Positions 1 to 9,214 of a DNA stretch of 64,000 nucleotides are shown here, piece by piece (the stretch's first letter is position 1; each line of letters begins with the position of its first letter). The notes below the pieces were generated by a model that was not told the DNA's origin, made no database searches, and saw only the letters and a list, made by a program, of their open reading frames with translations. Origin of the DNA: Chrysogorgia sp. JL179-B06 (lineage: Eukaryota > Cnidaria > Anthozoa > Scleralcyonacea > Chrysogorgiidae); NCBI GenBank assembly GCA_035772405.1, contig JAYKKM010000142.1:2384501-2448500 (forward strand), in the 5' to 3' direction. The position numbers were made by a program, and so were the translations under genes.

Positions 1-1
1 C

Positions 2-184
2 CATGCTGTCCTTTGCTGGGTTATAGTCATCCAACGGGACACATATTCCAATTTTACCCCGCTTTAACCATTTAGCGCGTTCTTCCATGTCCATGCTATG
101 TACTTGGTCAAGATGATTTGCTAGTCTTGCGAGATTGGTGCTTCCACAACCAAAAACAGGACAGTTTCTTCGCGTGCGACCCAT
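2..184 (-). CDS. Partial small zinc-finger protein (copy 1)
   Basis: A reading frame on the minus strand starts at an ATG at 184 and runs off the left edge, giving about 61 residues. It begins MGRTRRNCPVFGCGS and carries a compact C-x4-C, then H-x4-H zinc-finger pattern (CPVFGC ... NHLDQVH). The same protein is encoded, in the other orientation, at 5033-5440, and the two differ by scattered substitutions, so this is a repeated gene family. It is divergent to the large gene at 521 with a ~330-bp spacer holding a GGGCC hairpin array. A DNA-binding accessory role in the same mobile element is an inference; the truncation here is only the window edge. Confidence 0.55.
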   Translation of the reverse strand, partial: MGRTRRNCPVFGCGSTNLARLANHLDQVHSMDMEERAKWLKRGKIGICVPLDDYNPAKDSM

Positions 185-239
185 AACTCAAGTAGCTCTT
201 TACTCCACCGAAGTCTATGAGTTTTTAAATGTTTTATTG

Positions 240-393
240 CATTGCACAACTTATTATTTGGCCCGTTTAGGCCCGAAATGGCTTTTTTTTTTTGGCCCGA
301 ATGGGCCTTTTGGCCCGATAGTTAGTAGGCGTTCTCTGCCGGGGCAAGCCCAGGCAAACCTGGACGAACACCGCGGTTGCTATTGTGACGTCA
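240..393. promoter_or_regulatory. Divergent spacer with GGGCC hairpin array and CRE palindrome
   Basis: Between the divergent zinc-finger and initiator-like genes lies a run of GGCC/GGGCC words separated by short A/T tracts (about 255-325), able to form several short hairpins, followed by a perfect TGACGTCA palindrome at 386-393. Related arrays occur at 4895-4965 and 6340-6405, next to other pieces of the same element. I read it as a promoter and possibly the replication origin or terminus; only the sequence pattern is seen directly. Confidence 0.4.
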
Positions 394-520
394 CAATAAA
401 AAGTTACTAGTTTGCAAAATCGCGCGTTAAGTTACGCGTTTCTCGCAACTTTTTCTCATTCTGTGTTACAACTTCGAGCTGTAAACATCTCTTGGGAAAT
501 ATCTTACTGTACTTAGCAAT

Positions 521-3109
521 ATGCAAGCTTTAGGCCTTTTTTCTCGTCGTGCCATTCTTGGTCGTTCGAACAAGAGCACCGTTATTCTGGAGAAGATTGC
601 GAAAGCGAATTCTCTAAACAAGACTGGTGCTGTTAACTTTAACAAGTACGGGAAGCAAGACAACGTTGGTTTTAAGTCTTCCAGCGACAAGTTCGTAGAC
701 AACTTTCTGTTGCACGTCTTTGTGCCGGATTACTTCGTTACCGAGAAGAAAACCTACAGCGAAGTTGGTTTGGTTAACAAACACATCCGACATATGCTCA
801 CCCACTTTGGCCTGGGTAAATGTAAAGTCAAAGCTGTTGCCTTGTCGCCATTAAAGCAACAACTAAACGAAGAAGATCTGGATAAAGTCTATGGAAGACT
901 TAAGTCAAAGGAGAACGATGAAACTATTTACTACATGCAGGAGTTTAAGATTGCCTGTGCGGATGAGGAGTACTCGAAGGTACTCGAATTTTTACGAAGC
1001 GACGAGTACAAGATAAGAAACATCTTCTTAAAGGATATTGACGTGACTATGGATTACGCCGGTAGTTTCGACAAAGAGGAAATTGTAAACTATCTAACTA
1101 CCCACAAAGGGTTCCGTATGCAAGGCTCCCAATGCAGCGCTGACCGTACGATTCTGGATAACAGTGACCAAGTTGGGGAAAACTGTTTGACCTACATGGA
1201 AACTGTGGACGGTGTTACTACCCGTTGTAAAATTTACAACAAGATGGTGCAAATGTTGGAGAGCAAGAGCGTCCGAGAGACGGTGGGGCAACACTGGAAG
1301 GACTGGGTTTGTCAAAAGAACACTCGTCTTGCGTATGCCAGAGATTTGGCCAAAGATCGAGGTCTGACGCGTGCCGAAGTGACGTTTTACTGTAAGGATA
1401 ATTTACCAAGCGACACGTTTATGGAGGAAACCTTAACCCGAATTACAGAATACGTTCCACAGGCTTTGGTTTATTCCACCCCGTTTGCCGAGACCTGGAA
1501 AGCCTATTGTGGCGCCATGTTACATAGCCTTGTCGTAATAGACAGAACACGCGATGTTGGGTTGGTGGTTTACACTTACAACGAATTGACGAAGAATATA
1601 AGCGGACAGTTTGTCGAAAAATGGTCAGAGAAAGAAAGATGGTGCCTTTCCAATCTCACTCTGAGCTCGAAATTACCGCTGGATATTGTCGAACTGTGTG
1701 ACCGAAGCAAAGTTATGTGTTGTAACCCTAGTTCCAATGGCGAAACTAAGATTAAAGACATATTTATGGATATCTCCGGGGCACGTTATTTTAAGAGTCA
1801 CCATGATGGCAGTACAGACTTTACTACACGGCTTGTATCCAAGGGTGGCATATACAGCTGGAATGAAGAAAGTAAGGAAGCCAACACAAGCTTGTTAGAG
1901 AAAGCTGGTTTGGTACCCCACGAACAATGTTTACCATATCTCGCCTCTGTCAAAGGAAGCAAAAACTGCAAAGTGGACATGGAATTAACAAGAGCGGAAG
2001 GATTTGACGTCAAAGTACCATCGCCTGACAAAACACCCCGAGCTGCAGTTGACAACACACAAGAAGGTAACATCGCTAAAGAAGCTGCCGAACATATACA
2101 GGAATGCCGAAAACCCTTCGAGGATGCCATTGCAGAGAAAAAGAACAAGCTCAACTTACTTGCTAACTATAGCAGTGTGTTCTCCGACAACGAGATTATC
2201 CAGTTAAAAGAGCTGCCTTTGGGGTCCTACAACGTCATGGCGATGCGAGAGAAACAAACCCAGTTTGGCGAGAAATACATTATGTTGGTCGACAAAGATG
2301 GCAAAGGGAATCTTGGTCTCTGTTATTCCAACAAGCATATCGAAACCTACTTGCGAGAGAACTTACCAGACGATGACAAGGAGAAAATCCGGGACCCTAA
2401 GAGAAACTATTTAACACTGTATGGCAAACCACTGGCCGTGTTGCACATTACTGGATGGGGAAGAACGCCACAGAGACACGTTGTCGTATATTGTAACATG
2501 CGTTTAACGCATGAAATGGAGCAATACAGCATTAAGCATTTGCAGGAAGAACTGACAACGCAATTAGAAGAGGATTGTGTCAGGTTAAAAGATGCCTTAA
2601 CACAATCGAATGCGCAAGCTCTACCAATATTGGCAAGGGAAGCCATGGTACCGTATAAGCACATGCGAAATTTGATAGAATTAGCCGTTGGCTCAGCTAC
2701 CCATACAGTCGCAGCTATTGGTTATATCGAGCATTACGGACAACAGAAACTTGTTGTCAAGTTGGACGATGGAGTATTTTACCAAGCTGGAGATTACTTG
2801 GAAGAGCAAAAGGACCAGTTAATGGACGGTTGTAAGATTCTTATTAATAAAACAAAGTTATCCTCCACGCGAAAAAGGTTCGCTATTTGTAAAATTGTAC
2901 AACGTGGTGACTGGGCTGGTGTCCTTGACTACGAGAAAGTGTCATTGTTGGCCCCGAGCAAGAAGCGAAAAGCGGTTAAAGTTCTCGACGTTATGTCCAT
3001 CGAGCATAAGGGACAGAAACGTAAACTATTGCTCACACAGGACGGTACCGTGTACAAAGTTAAACGATCCAAGCTGGAGGATACTGTAGAAGCTGGACAA
3101 TATATTTAA
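521..3109 (+). CDS. Large replication-initiator-like protein of an unclassified mobile element
   Basis: An uninterrupted 862-residue frame from the ATG at 521. Residues ~170-290 hold a run of motifs reminiscent of rolling-circle initiators of the Rep_trans type: an acidic DVTMDY segment (~173), LTYMETVDG (~222), KIYNK (~237) and LTRAEV (~282). No classical HUH triad is visible, so this is a resemblance, not an identification. The C-terminal ~100 residues are Lys/Arg-rich and rich in short beta-like segments. A degenerate copy of the last ~45 residues lies at 5453-5586, which shows the gene is repetitive. A poly(A)-type signal (aataaaataaa) follows at about 3168. Single long exon, no introns, divergent from a small zinc-finger gene: mobile-element style. 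The length and open frame suggest this copy is intact. Confidence 0.5.
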   Translation: MQALGLFSRRAILGRSNKSTVILEKIAKANSLNKTGAVNFNKYGKQDNVGFKSSSDKFVDNFLLHVFVPDYFVTEKKTYSEVGLVNKHIRHMLTHFGLGKCKVKAVALSPLKQQLNEEDLDKVYGRLKSKENDETIYYMQEFKIACADEEYSKVLEFLRSDEYKIRNIFLKDIDVTMDYAGSFDKEEIVNYLTTHKGFRMQGSQCSADRTILDNSDQVGENCLTYMETVDGVTTRCKIYNKMVQMLESKSVRETVGQHWKDWVCQKNTRLAYARDLAKDRGLTRAEVTFYCKDNLPSDTFMEETLTRITEYVPQALVYSTPFAETWKAYCGAMLHSLVVIDRTRDVGLVVYTYNELTKNISGQFVEKWSEKERWCLSNLTLSSKLPLDIVELCDRSKVMCCNPSSNGETKIKDIFMDISGARYFKSHHDGSTDFTTRLVSKGGIYSWNEESKEANTSLLEKAGLVPHEQCLPYLASVKGSKNCKVDMELTRAEGFDVKVPSPDKTPRAAVDNTQEGNIAKEAAEHIQECRKPFEDAIAEKKNKLNLLANYSSVFSDNEIIQLKELPLGSYNVMAMREKQTQFGEKYIMLVDKDGKGNLGLCYSNKHIETYLRENLPDDDKEKIRDPKRNYLTLYGKPLAVLHITGWGRTPQRHVVVYCNMRLTHEMEQYSIKHLQEELTTQLEEDCVRLKDALTQSNAQALPILAREAMVPYKHMRNLIELAVGSATHTVAAIGYIEHYGQQKLVVKLDDGVFYQAGDYLEEQKDQLMDGCKILINKTKLSSTRKRFAICKIVQRGDWAGVLDYEKVSLLAPSKKRKAVKVLDVMSIEHKGQKRKLLLTQDGTVYKVKRSKLEDTVEAGQYI

Positions 3110-3441
3110 GAACATTTGTAGACTAATTGTAATATTATAGCTGTCATTGTAAGCCTGTTAATTATCGAAATAAAATAAATTTAATCCATGTCTTGTCTAT
3201 TTTAATGTATGCGTGCATCCAAGCGCATAAGCCTCGTTACCATGTTTTCACCTAAAAATGTATACATTTTCGCATTCGCCTAACCCCCTTTGTCTCCCCT
3301 TTGAGAAACAACCCGCTCAAGTGCTTCCTAACCAAGAGTCTCTTCATAGGCACTTCAATCCTAACAAGCTGTCCATCGGACCATCCGTTAACTGCGTCTG
3401 GACTGACATCGTTGGCGACCCATCCGTACGCTATTCTTAAA

Positions 3442-3738
3442 ATGAGAACTGGACTGACTTCACTAGCGACCCACCCGTATGCTGTTGCTAAAATGAAAAC
3501 AAGCATGATCACTATACGTAAGAAAACTTCGAAACACACCAAGAGGGGAAATTGGCTTTGGATAGCAATTCCAGTCACTTTGGTTTTTCTTGTCGTCGTC
3601 GCGGCGCTTATGGGGTATCTCTGTCACGCAAAGAAAGAGCGAGTTATTACAATTGATGCGATAGAACTTGAAAATTTGACGGATGTTAGCTCCGACGAGG
3701 AAATAACTCTATTTGTGAATAAGGATAAACAATTATAG
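3442..3738 (+). CDS. Small single-pass membrane protein, unrecognised
   Basis: About 98 residues from the ATG at 3442. A basic stretch (KKTSKHTKRG) precedes one clear transmembrane segment (WLWIAIPVTLVFLVVVAALMG), then an acidic tail. The 5' part overlaps a two-copy ~57-bp direct repeat (3400-3505, encoding GLTSLATHPYA twice), so the start is uncertain and an upstream non-ATG extension is possible. It follows the initiator-like gene by ~330 bp in the same orientation and could be part of the same element. No family recognised. Confidence 0.35.
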   Translation: MRTGLTSLATHPYAVAKMKTSMITIRKKTSKHTKRGNWLWIAIPVTLVFLVVVAALMGYLCHAKKERVITIDAIELENLTDVSSDEEITLFVNKDKQL

Positions 3739-3854
3739 CAGTCTGAATTCACTTGTTACTGTCGGTATTATATTTTTTTATATTAAAAATGTTACACTGT
3801 AGGTTTCCTTTTCTCGTGTTCGTTGGCCTAATTGTTGTCTAAAGTAGTCCTTTT

Positions 3855-4170
3855 ATGTCTTCGGGCGCCCATCCTTTGTATCGAATGTTTTTCAAAATGC
3901 GTATGGGTGAGACCCCTGAAAAACAAAACAGAATATGTTGTTACGCGAGCTTTTCGTAATATACTGGACGAAGGACGCGTGCCAAAATATCTTCATACTG
4001 ATCACGGAACAGAGTATTTAAGCACGTCGTTTCGAAATCTTATGCGCCAATTCAACATATACTTTTTTTTTTTTTTTCACGGCAAACACTGATATGAAAG
4101 CGAACATAGCCGAGAGATTTATCAGAACGTTGAAACAAAAAGATTCACCGCTATTTTACGGTGCGCACTA
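3855..4170 (+). pseudogene. Retroviral-type integrase core fragment
   Basis: A broken frame with an rve-type integrase signature: residues around HTDHGTEYLS (second catalytic Asp) at ~4000-4025 and IAERFIRTLKQ (catalytic Glu) at ~4108-4145 after a poly-T expansion (4063-4077) that shifts the frame. The first catalytic Asp and the N- and C-terminal domains are missing. The style is that of integrases from Polintons and related animal transposons. It is a dead fragment. Confidence 0.6.
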
Positions 4171-4847
4171 GATAGTATTCGTCAAAACGATGTTGAGCCC
4201 GCAAACACCATTAACCATCGGTAACATGTTCGTCGTAAAACATTCGCAAAACGCTCGTTAATCAACCAACATTATTTCAAAATATGTAAATATTTAGTAT
4301 ATTTATACGCGCACGTGGAGAAAAGCGTTCATGCAGATGAATACATAATAAACTTTCAATCCTGGACCAGTAAATTCGATTTTGTGACCGATAGTCACAA
4401 CGTATTTCCAAAAGGCAAATGACGTTATTCGGGATTTCGAAATAACAATCGCAACAACGTATGCTGCGAAGTATACTTGTGGACTATATATGTGGACTGA
4501 CAAAATACATCTGTCGACTGAAACTATTAAGCATTTCTGCATTTGCTATAGAACATTCGTAAAGTCACTTACTTAGTCATACATGCTTTTAAATAAGTGA
4601 TAATACGTGTTGTGCTGTGTAGGCAGTGTAGAAATACAAATCAAATATCAGAAAAGGTTTATGCACTGCCGAAATAACTTGTAACTTTCGAGCGGCGAAG
4701 GCCCTTCGTCAGAGAGCCACGTAAAATGAAATAATCACTCAGTTCATAATATTTCACTTTACAGAAGGGGCGCTCGAAACGTTAGAATTTCATAGACTTG
4801 ATCCAAATCTGCCTCTTGAAACACTTTTCTAAACTTCAGGTTCAATC
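4171..4847. other. No gene seen
   Basis: AT-rich sequence without a convincing frame. An imperfect inverted pair near 4688-4710 (ttcgagcggcgaaggcccttcg) and 4765-4785 (aggggcgctcgaaacgtt) suggests a small repeat element, but its borders are not clear. Confidence 0.3.
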
Positions 4848-4965
4848 GAACGCTGAATAGCGCGAAGGGAGCGTGAAGGGAGCGTGATAAACTCCCTCCT
4901 ACGAACGGGCCAAAAGGCCTTATCGGGCCTAAACGGGCCAAATAGGGCCTAAACGGGCCTAATAA
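4848..4965. repeat. GGGAG/CTCCC hairpin plus GGGCC array (copy 2)
   Basis: Starts with a gaatagcgcgaagggagcg block, has a GGGAG...CTCCC stem, then five or more GGGCC words (4907-4965). The same block recurs at 6308-6405 and, reverse-complemented and diverged, at 240-325. It immediately precedes the zinc-finger gene at 5033, as in the divergent spacer of copy 1, so it probably belongs to the same element. Confidence 0.5.
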
Positions 4966-5032
4966 AAAGCAATGCTCATAGAAGAGCACGGCATGTCGTG
5001 TGAGTCATTGGAGGTGTAAACAGTTCGAGATA

Positions 5033-5440
5033 ATGGGTCGTACACGTAGAAATTGTCCTGTCTTTGGTTGTGGAAGCACTAATCTTGTTAGATTGGCAAA
5101 CCATCTCGATCAGATACATCATATGGATATCGAAGAACGCTCTAAGTGGTTAAAATGGAGTAAAATTGGAATGTGTGTACCTCGACAGAGTGAACAGACT
5201 ACCGTCGATAGTAAAGAATTAAATCTGGAGAAAACATTGGAAAATCTTACAAAGCGGCAAGAGGAAATGGAAACAAACTTTAATAATTATTTAAAAGCTG
5301 CAAGATTACGGCATGGAGAAACTGTTATTAATAAACAACAAAAGCGGGGGAAATCTAAATCCCATACAAAGTCAAAGAGCGAACACATCTTTGACAATGG
5401 AAAAACAATCGGTATCTCTAAGAAATGGCTGCGATGCTAA
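5033..5440 (+). CDS. Small zinc-finger protein with coiled-coil-like tail (copy 2)
   Basis: 135 residues from the ATG at 5033, chosen because it matches the start of copy 1 (MGRTRRNC). Zinc-finger-like CPVFGC ... NHLDQIH at residues ~7-28, a Trp-containing WLKWSK segment, then a charged helical stretch (EKTLENLTKRQEEMETN) and a Lys/Ser-rich basic tail. It sits between a GGGCC array and a remnant of the initiator-like gene, suggesting a rearranged or deleted derivative of the element that is complete at 1-3.1 kb. Nucleic-acid binding is likely; the specific role is unknown. Confidence 0.5.
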   Translation: MGRTRRNCPVFGCGSTNLVRLANHLDQIHHMDIEERSKWLKWSKIGMCVPRQSEQTTVDSKELNLEKTLENLTKRQEEMETNFNNYLKAARLRHGETVINKQQKRGKSKSHTKSKSEHIFDNGKTIGISKKWLRC

Positions 5441-5452
5441 TTTGTAAATACA

Positions 5453-5586
5453 ACGCTTCGTGTCAAAGTTCTCAATGTAAAATCCATCGAGCACAAAGGA
5501 AAGAAACGCAACTTGTTGTTAACGGAGGACGGCAGCGTGTTAAAGTTAAACGCTCCAAACTAGAGGACACTGTAATTAGCTGTTAA
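5453..5586 (+). pseudogene. Remnant of the C-terminus of the initiator-like gene
   Basis: Translated in pieces, this stretch repeats the last ~45 residues of the 521-3109 protein (KVLNVKSIEHKGKKRN, then KRSKLEDTV in a shifted frame). A small deletion near 5540 breaks the frame. It shows that the initiator-like element is multi-copy here and that the zinc-finger gene at 5033 sits on a deleted or inverted copy. A poly(A)-type signal follows near 5620. Confidence 0.6.
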
Positions 5587-5902
5587 TATCCGCATATGTA
5601 ATTTCCTATAGCTAGAAAAAAAAAATAAACCGTTTGCACCTATAAAGTGTTTGTATGTCTTTATTCCTAACATATTACAAAACAAGAGTGTAGATAAACG
5701 AAGGGAATTCGTTTAAACTCGCCTTAAAGCTATAGCAAAACGCCATGCATGCTCGATAATTTATGCGAATGGGTTTGTCATAGTTTGAATTTTAATTAGA
5801 TTTCTCGCTCCGTTTCACCCTGCCTCGTTTCTATGTTTAGCTCTAAAAAATCAGTACGCTTTCGAATTCGTGCCACCATTCTGCACATAACTTACACACA
5901 TT

Positions 5903-6010
5903 TTAAATCTTCGACCGTTCTTCGAACTGTTTCCCAAAATGTTTCATCATAGGAATCCCGTACCCTAGCGCAAGATAAGCGATAATTCGGTCAAAATCTT
6001 TAGGGTTCAT
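5903..6010 (-). CDS. Tiny MNP-family ORF, copy A
   Basis: 35 residues starting MNPKDFDRIIAYLALGYGIP at 6010. The protein keeps the pattern MNPxxF-x-R ... YLxLxYxIPMMKxxFGKQFEE shared with the copy at 6622-6795, although the DNA has diverged, which hints that the frame was once under selection. No family recognised. Confidence 0.35.
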   Translation of the reverse strand: MNPKDFDRIIAYLALGYGIPMMKHFGKQFEERSKI

Positions 6011-6013
6011 CTC

Positions 6014-6220
6014 TCAAGTGAAATATACAAATATCAACAGTATAAGCATTAGCATAGCAACTCTGTAAACGTAATGCCGTTTAAATTTATATATATTTTT
6101 TTCCAAGTCAATATGTTTGAGATCTTGAACAGTTCTTCGCACTGTTTCCTGAAGTGTTTCTTCCTCATAGGAATTGTGCACACTAAAGCGAGATATATGG
6201 CTAAAATTATTAGGGTTCAT
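6014..6220 (-). pseudogene. MNP-family ORF, copy B, frameshifted
   Basis: Starts MNPNNFSHIS at 6220 and would run 68 residues in the open frame, but the residues that match copies A and C lie in a neighbouring frame after a small indel near 6200. The open frame ends in a hydrophobic segment (VAMLMLILLIFVYF), probably fortuitous. Confidence 0.35.
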
Positions 6221-6307
6221 ATCTTTGTAGATGCGGTGAAAACACGTCCAGAGAAAACTTTCGAACCTTTCATGAGGACAAGAGATACTCGAATGAAAGG
6301 ACGGCTG

Positions 6308-6410
6308 AATAGCGTGAAGGGAGCGTGATGACCGTATAAACTCCCTCCTACGAACGGGCCAAAAGGCCTTATCGGGCCAAAGAAGGCCATATAGGGCCTA
6401 AACGGGCCTA
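6308..6410. repeat. GGGAG/CTCCC hairpin plus GGGCC array (copy 3)
   Basis: Near-identical to 4848-4965 over gaagggagcgtga, aactccctcctacgaa and the following GGGCC words, with a different spacing of the last words. It lies between copies B and C of the tiny MNP ORFs, so array and ORF appear to repeat together as a ~600-bp unit. Confidence 0.5.
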
Positions 6411-6621
6411 ATACACACACACACATAGCTACCTCTAGAGGACTGCTACCTCTGTCCTACTGGCACGAGTACCTGAACTTAGTATACCTTTTTAAAGCAA
6501 TAGTTGGTTCATGTGACTCTTACATTTCTACGCGAAATAATTAGCGATAATTCGGCCAAATTCATGAACATGTATGCAAATCTTAACCTTAACAACGTGA
6601 ATATTAATCATGACAACGGCG

Positions 6622-6795
6622 TCATAAAATAGCCGAGTCATCAAGTTTAACCAAAACGTTTATATTTATATTTTTCAATATGTTTGAGATCTTGAACAGT
6701 TCTTCGAACTGTTTCCCGAACTGTTTCTTCATCATAGGAATTGTGTATACTAAAACGAGATAAGTCATAACACGGCCAAAATTATTAGGGTTCAT
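6622..6795 (-). CDS. Tiny MNP-family ORF, copy C
   Basis: 57 residues starting MNPNNFGRVMTYLVLVYTIP at 6795, ending at a TGA at 6622-6624. Aligns with copies A and B through IPMMKKQFGKQFEE. A hydrophobic stretch at residues ~10-21 could be a short membrane segment. Function unknown; the conserved start and spacing argue against chance. Confidence 0.35.
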   Translation of the reverse strand: MNPNNFGRVMTYLVLVYTIPMMKKQFGKQFEELFKISNILKNININVLVKLDDSAIL

Positions 6796-6799
6796 CTCT

Positions 6800-7353
6800 T
6801 TGTATGTATACGCGGTGAAAACGCAGGTTCAGTCGAACGCTAAGATATATAGGCTCAGCCGAACGCTTAGGCAATCGCACAACTCCTGATGAGAGTCAAG
6901 GAGTCGGAATTGAAATCGGTGATATTCCAAATTAGGGTTATGAAGGTGGAATGGGATTGGGTGTCTACGAGGCTTACTTTCGTTCGCAACACAGAGACAG
7001 CATACGATGGGGGTTCCAAAGGTACACGAGACTAGGGTTAGGGATCGTAAAGGTGAAAGAGGCTTAGAGGTAATTACTTCCGTCCCTCACATGTGCTATG
7101 CGTTCGTCACACTAACAATACTAATTACTTTTTGTACACAACGCTCTTTGTTCTGCCTCGGAAAACGCGCGAAGAAGAGGGAGATGTCTTCGCAGAGGTC
7201 CGACTGAAAATTCACCAATGAGGTTCAAGTTAGTCTATCCGTTAATCACCCAAAAGTGATCCGTCTTAATGACTTTTTTAATGAGGCGGCATCCCTTTGA
7301 ACGGTGGAGTGGGGGGGGTATCTACTTACTTATTTACGAACGAATAATGTTTT
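6800..7353. other. No convincing gene
   Basis: Contains two degenerate copies of a tcagtcgaacgct-type motif (6828-6868) seen also near 4830, and a short open frame (7007-7207) without recognisable features. The sequence just before the recombinase gene (…ttttacag at about 7347-7354) could be a splice acceptor. Confidence 0.3.
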
Positions 7354-7401
7354 ACAGAATGGTTTGAACAGCAACAAGAATTTAGAATTCATTTGGAAGA
7401 A

Positions 7402-8565
7402 ATGTCTGCTCAAGAATTAAACAAATGCCTTCAAAAGTTTTATCTCTCAGCAAGAAAACGTGACGGAAGCTACTACAATAATAAATCGCTTACCGCAATT
7501 CTAGCCGCGTTGGATCGCCATTTGAGAAGTTCACCACTCAGCAAACCGTTTTCGATAGTTGGAGATGCCCAGTTTTCAGAAGCAAAAAAAAGTCTGAGCA
7601 ATTTTCTGAAATCCCTTAATAAAAAAGGCGAAATTGCACGAACTGTCCACAAACAACCATTGACCAAAGAAGTCGTTGAGAAGCTGTACGAAGAAGGCGA
7701 GCTAGTTGAAGTTGACACTCTCAATCCTGACAAATTGCAGCAAACGGCATGGTTTTTCATCACCTTGTTCCTGGGCAAGAGAGGGAGAGAAAACCAACAT
7801 ACCATGCAGAAAAATATGCTTGTCCAGAGGAAAACGCCTACTGGCGAGGCGTACTTCGAAGTGAGCAGGGAGAGAGGGGCAAATTTGCCAACAAAAAACC
7901 ACCAGGGAGGCCTCGACGACAAAGAAGATTTGTCCGACAGTAAAATTTTCGAAAAACTTGGCTCCAAACGCTGTCCATTCCAAATCGTTAATAAATATCT
8001 TTCTCATCTGAATCCTGATTCTAGCAATCTTTTCCAAAAGCCCAGAAATCCATGCAAATCATTCAATCCTGCTAAAGATTCAGTTTGGTATTGCTCCATT
8101 CCTGTCGGCCACAACACAATGGGAAACATGTTGCGTGGCATGACCTCAAGAGCTGGAATTAATCCATATTTAACAAATCACTCGATCAGAGCCACCACAG
8201 TGACCGTTTTATCTGCTTCAAACTTCGAGAGTCGACATATAAAGGCGATCACCGGTCATCAAAGCAAAGCCAGCATCGAGAGTTACAGCGACACGCCGAC
8301 ATTTCAGCAGTTCAAAGCGATGTCGAACGAAATTTCCAACTTTCTTGGCGCGGACAGCCCTATCGAAGATCAAAGTGTGCCAAAAACGACAGCTGTTTCA
8401 TCTTTCAGTGCTGGTCTTTCAAATCCAACCACATCAAATGCTTCCACAGCTATAAATGTCTTCGGGATTCACGATAGCCAAAATCTCGTTCATGGCTTCG
8501 TTTCTGGTGGTACATTTCATAACTGCAATTTCAACTTCAATGTAAAACTTCAGCACGAGCTTTAA
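7402..8565 (+). CDS. Crypton/KIAA1958-like tyrosine recombinase
   Basis: 387 residues from the ATG at 7402; the open frame extends a little upstream to a plausible acceptor near 7354, so a 5' exon may exist. The tyrosine-recombinase hallmarks are visible: the first Arg in GKRGRENQ (~residue 130), the H-x-x-R box in NHSIRATT (~265), TGHQS (~290) and the nucleophile in ESYSD (~297). The layout is that of the animal KIAA1958/DUF3504 proteins derived from Crypton transposons. The C-terminal ~80 residues are Ser/Thr-rich and then Asn/Phe-rich. All catalytic residues are present, so it could be active or domesticated; no element ends are seen. Confidence 0.7.
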   Translation: MSAQELNKCLQKFYLSARKRDGSYYNNKSLTAILAALDRHLRSSPLSKPFSIVGDAQFSEAKKSLSNFLKSLNKKGEIARTVHKQPLTKEVVEKLYEEGELVEVDTLNPDKLQQTAWFFITLFLGKRGRENQHTMQKNMLVQRKTPTGEAYFEVSRERGANLPTKNHQGGLDDKEDLSDSKIFEKLGSKRCPFQIVNKYLSHLNPDSSNLFQKPRNPCKSFNPAKDSVWYCSIPVGHNTMGNMLRGMTSRAGINPYLTNHSIRATTVTVLSASNFESRHIKAITGHQSKASIESYSDTPTFQQFKAMSNEISNFLGADSPIEDQSVPKTTAVSSFSAGLSNPTTSNASTAINVFGIHDSQNLVHGFVSGGTFHNCNFNFNVKLQHEL

Positions 8566-8828
8566 GACTTGCGAAGATGTACTTCCAGCGATCGAAAAAG
8601 AAACCCAAATTTTCGTTGCCTTTCATCGGACACGATTCGTATGAATGTTTGATCAAACGACCTCGTTACGATTTTATCAGTTTATCACATGATGTTGTCA
8701 TGTGACGTTTCTCGCGCGTTCTCGCACGCGAAATATTAAAGTGTAAATCGAGTTTTTGCTCATTTTTTGTCACAACAATAAAAAAAAGTTTTCGAGTTTC
8801 CTATTCACCTCCCAGGTATATGCTAAAA
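8566..8828. other. 3' flank of recombinase gene
   Basis: Short non-coding flank with a tatcacatgatgttgtcatgtga imperfect palindrome (~8684-8706) and a cgcgcgttctcgcacgcg GC-rich patch; no gene. Confidence 0.3.
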
Positions 8829-8917
8829 CAATTATTCACCTCAATGTCGGTGAATAGTGTGGATATTTACCTCGGTAAATATCCAACACTATTCACCTCC
8901 ACTTCGGTGAATAATTG
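8829..8917. repeat. Foldback (hairpin) element, 89 bp
   Basis: Two arms of ~42 bp (caattattcacctc ... / ... cggtgaataattg) pair around a small ctcg loop, each arm itself built from ATTCACC/GGTGAAT palindromes. Directly followed by a TA microsatellite. Probably a MITE remnant or hairpin-prone repeat. Confidence 0.6.

Positions 8918-8921
<4 letters not shown>

Positions 8922-8967
<46 letters not shown>
8922..8967. repeat. (TA)n microsatellite
   Basis: About 23 TA units directly after the foldback repeat. Confidence 0.9.
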
Positions 8968-8970
<3 letters not shown>

Positions 8971-9214
8971 CAACCGTCCTCATGATGCGTGCCATTGGAA
9001 AATTTGACCCTGGTAACTAGATATAGTTTTTCATGCGCAGCAATAGAAAATTTGGCCTGGGAAAATAGTCTGCAACAGAAACTGATTGGTCATCTGCATA
9101 GTGAATTAATATTTAAACTGCAACCGTCATATGATTGCGAATGCAAATATTGAAACGGTATTCAAAGTTTTTTTTCAGAGAGACATTTTTTGAAAAAAGT
9201 GAGTTTAAAAACAA

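Noticed and set aside
135..410. 91-codon open frame overlapping the GGGCC array
   Set aside because: It opens with TTG, is antisense to the conserved zinc-finger gene and runs through the hairpin array; no sign of coding.
4303..4542. 79-codon minus-strand frame
   Set aside because: No recognisable motif, no conserved copy, and the composition matches surrounding AT-rich DNA.
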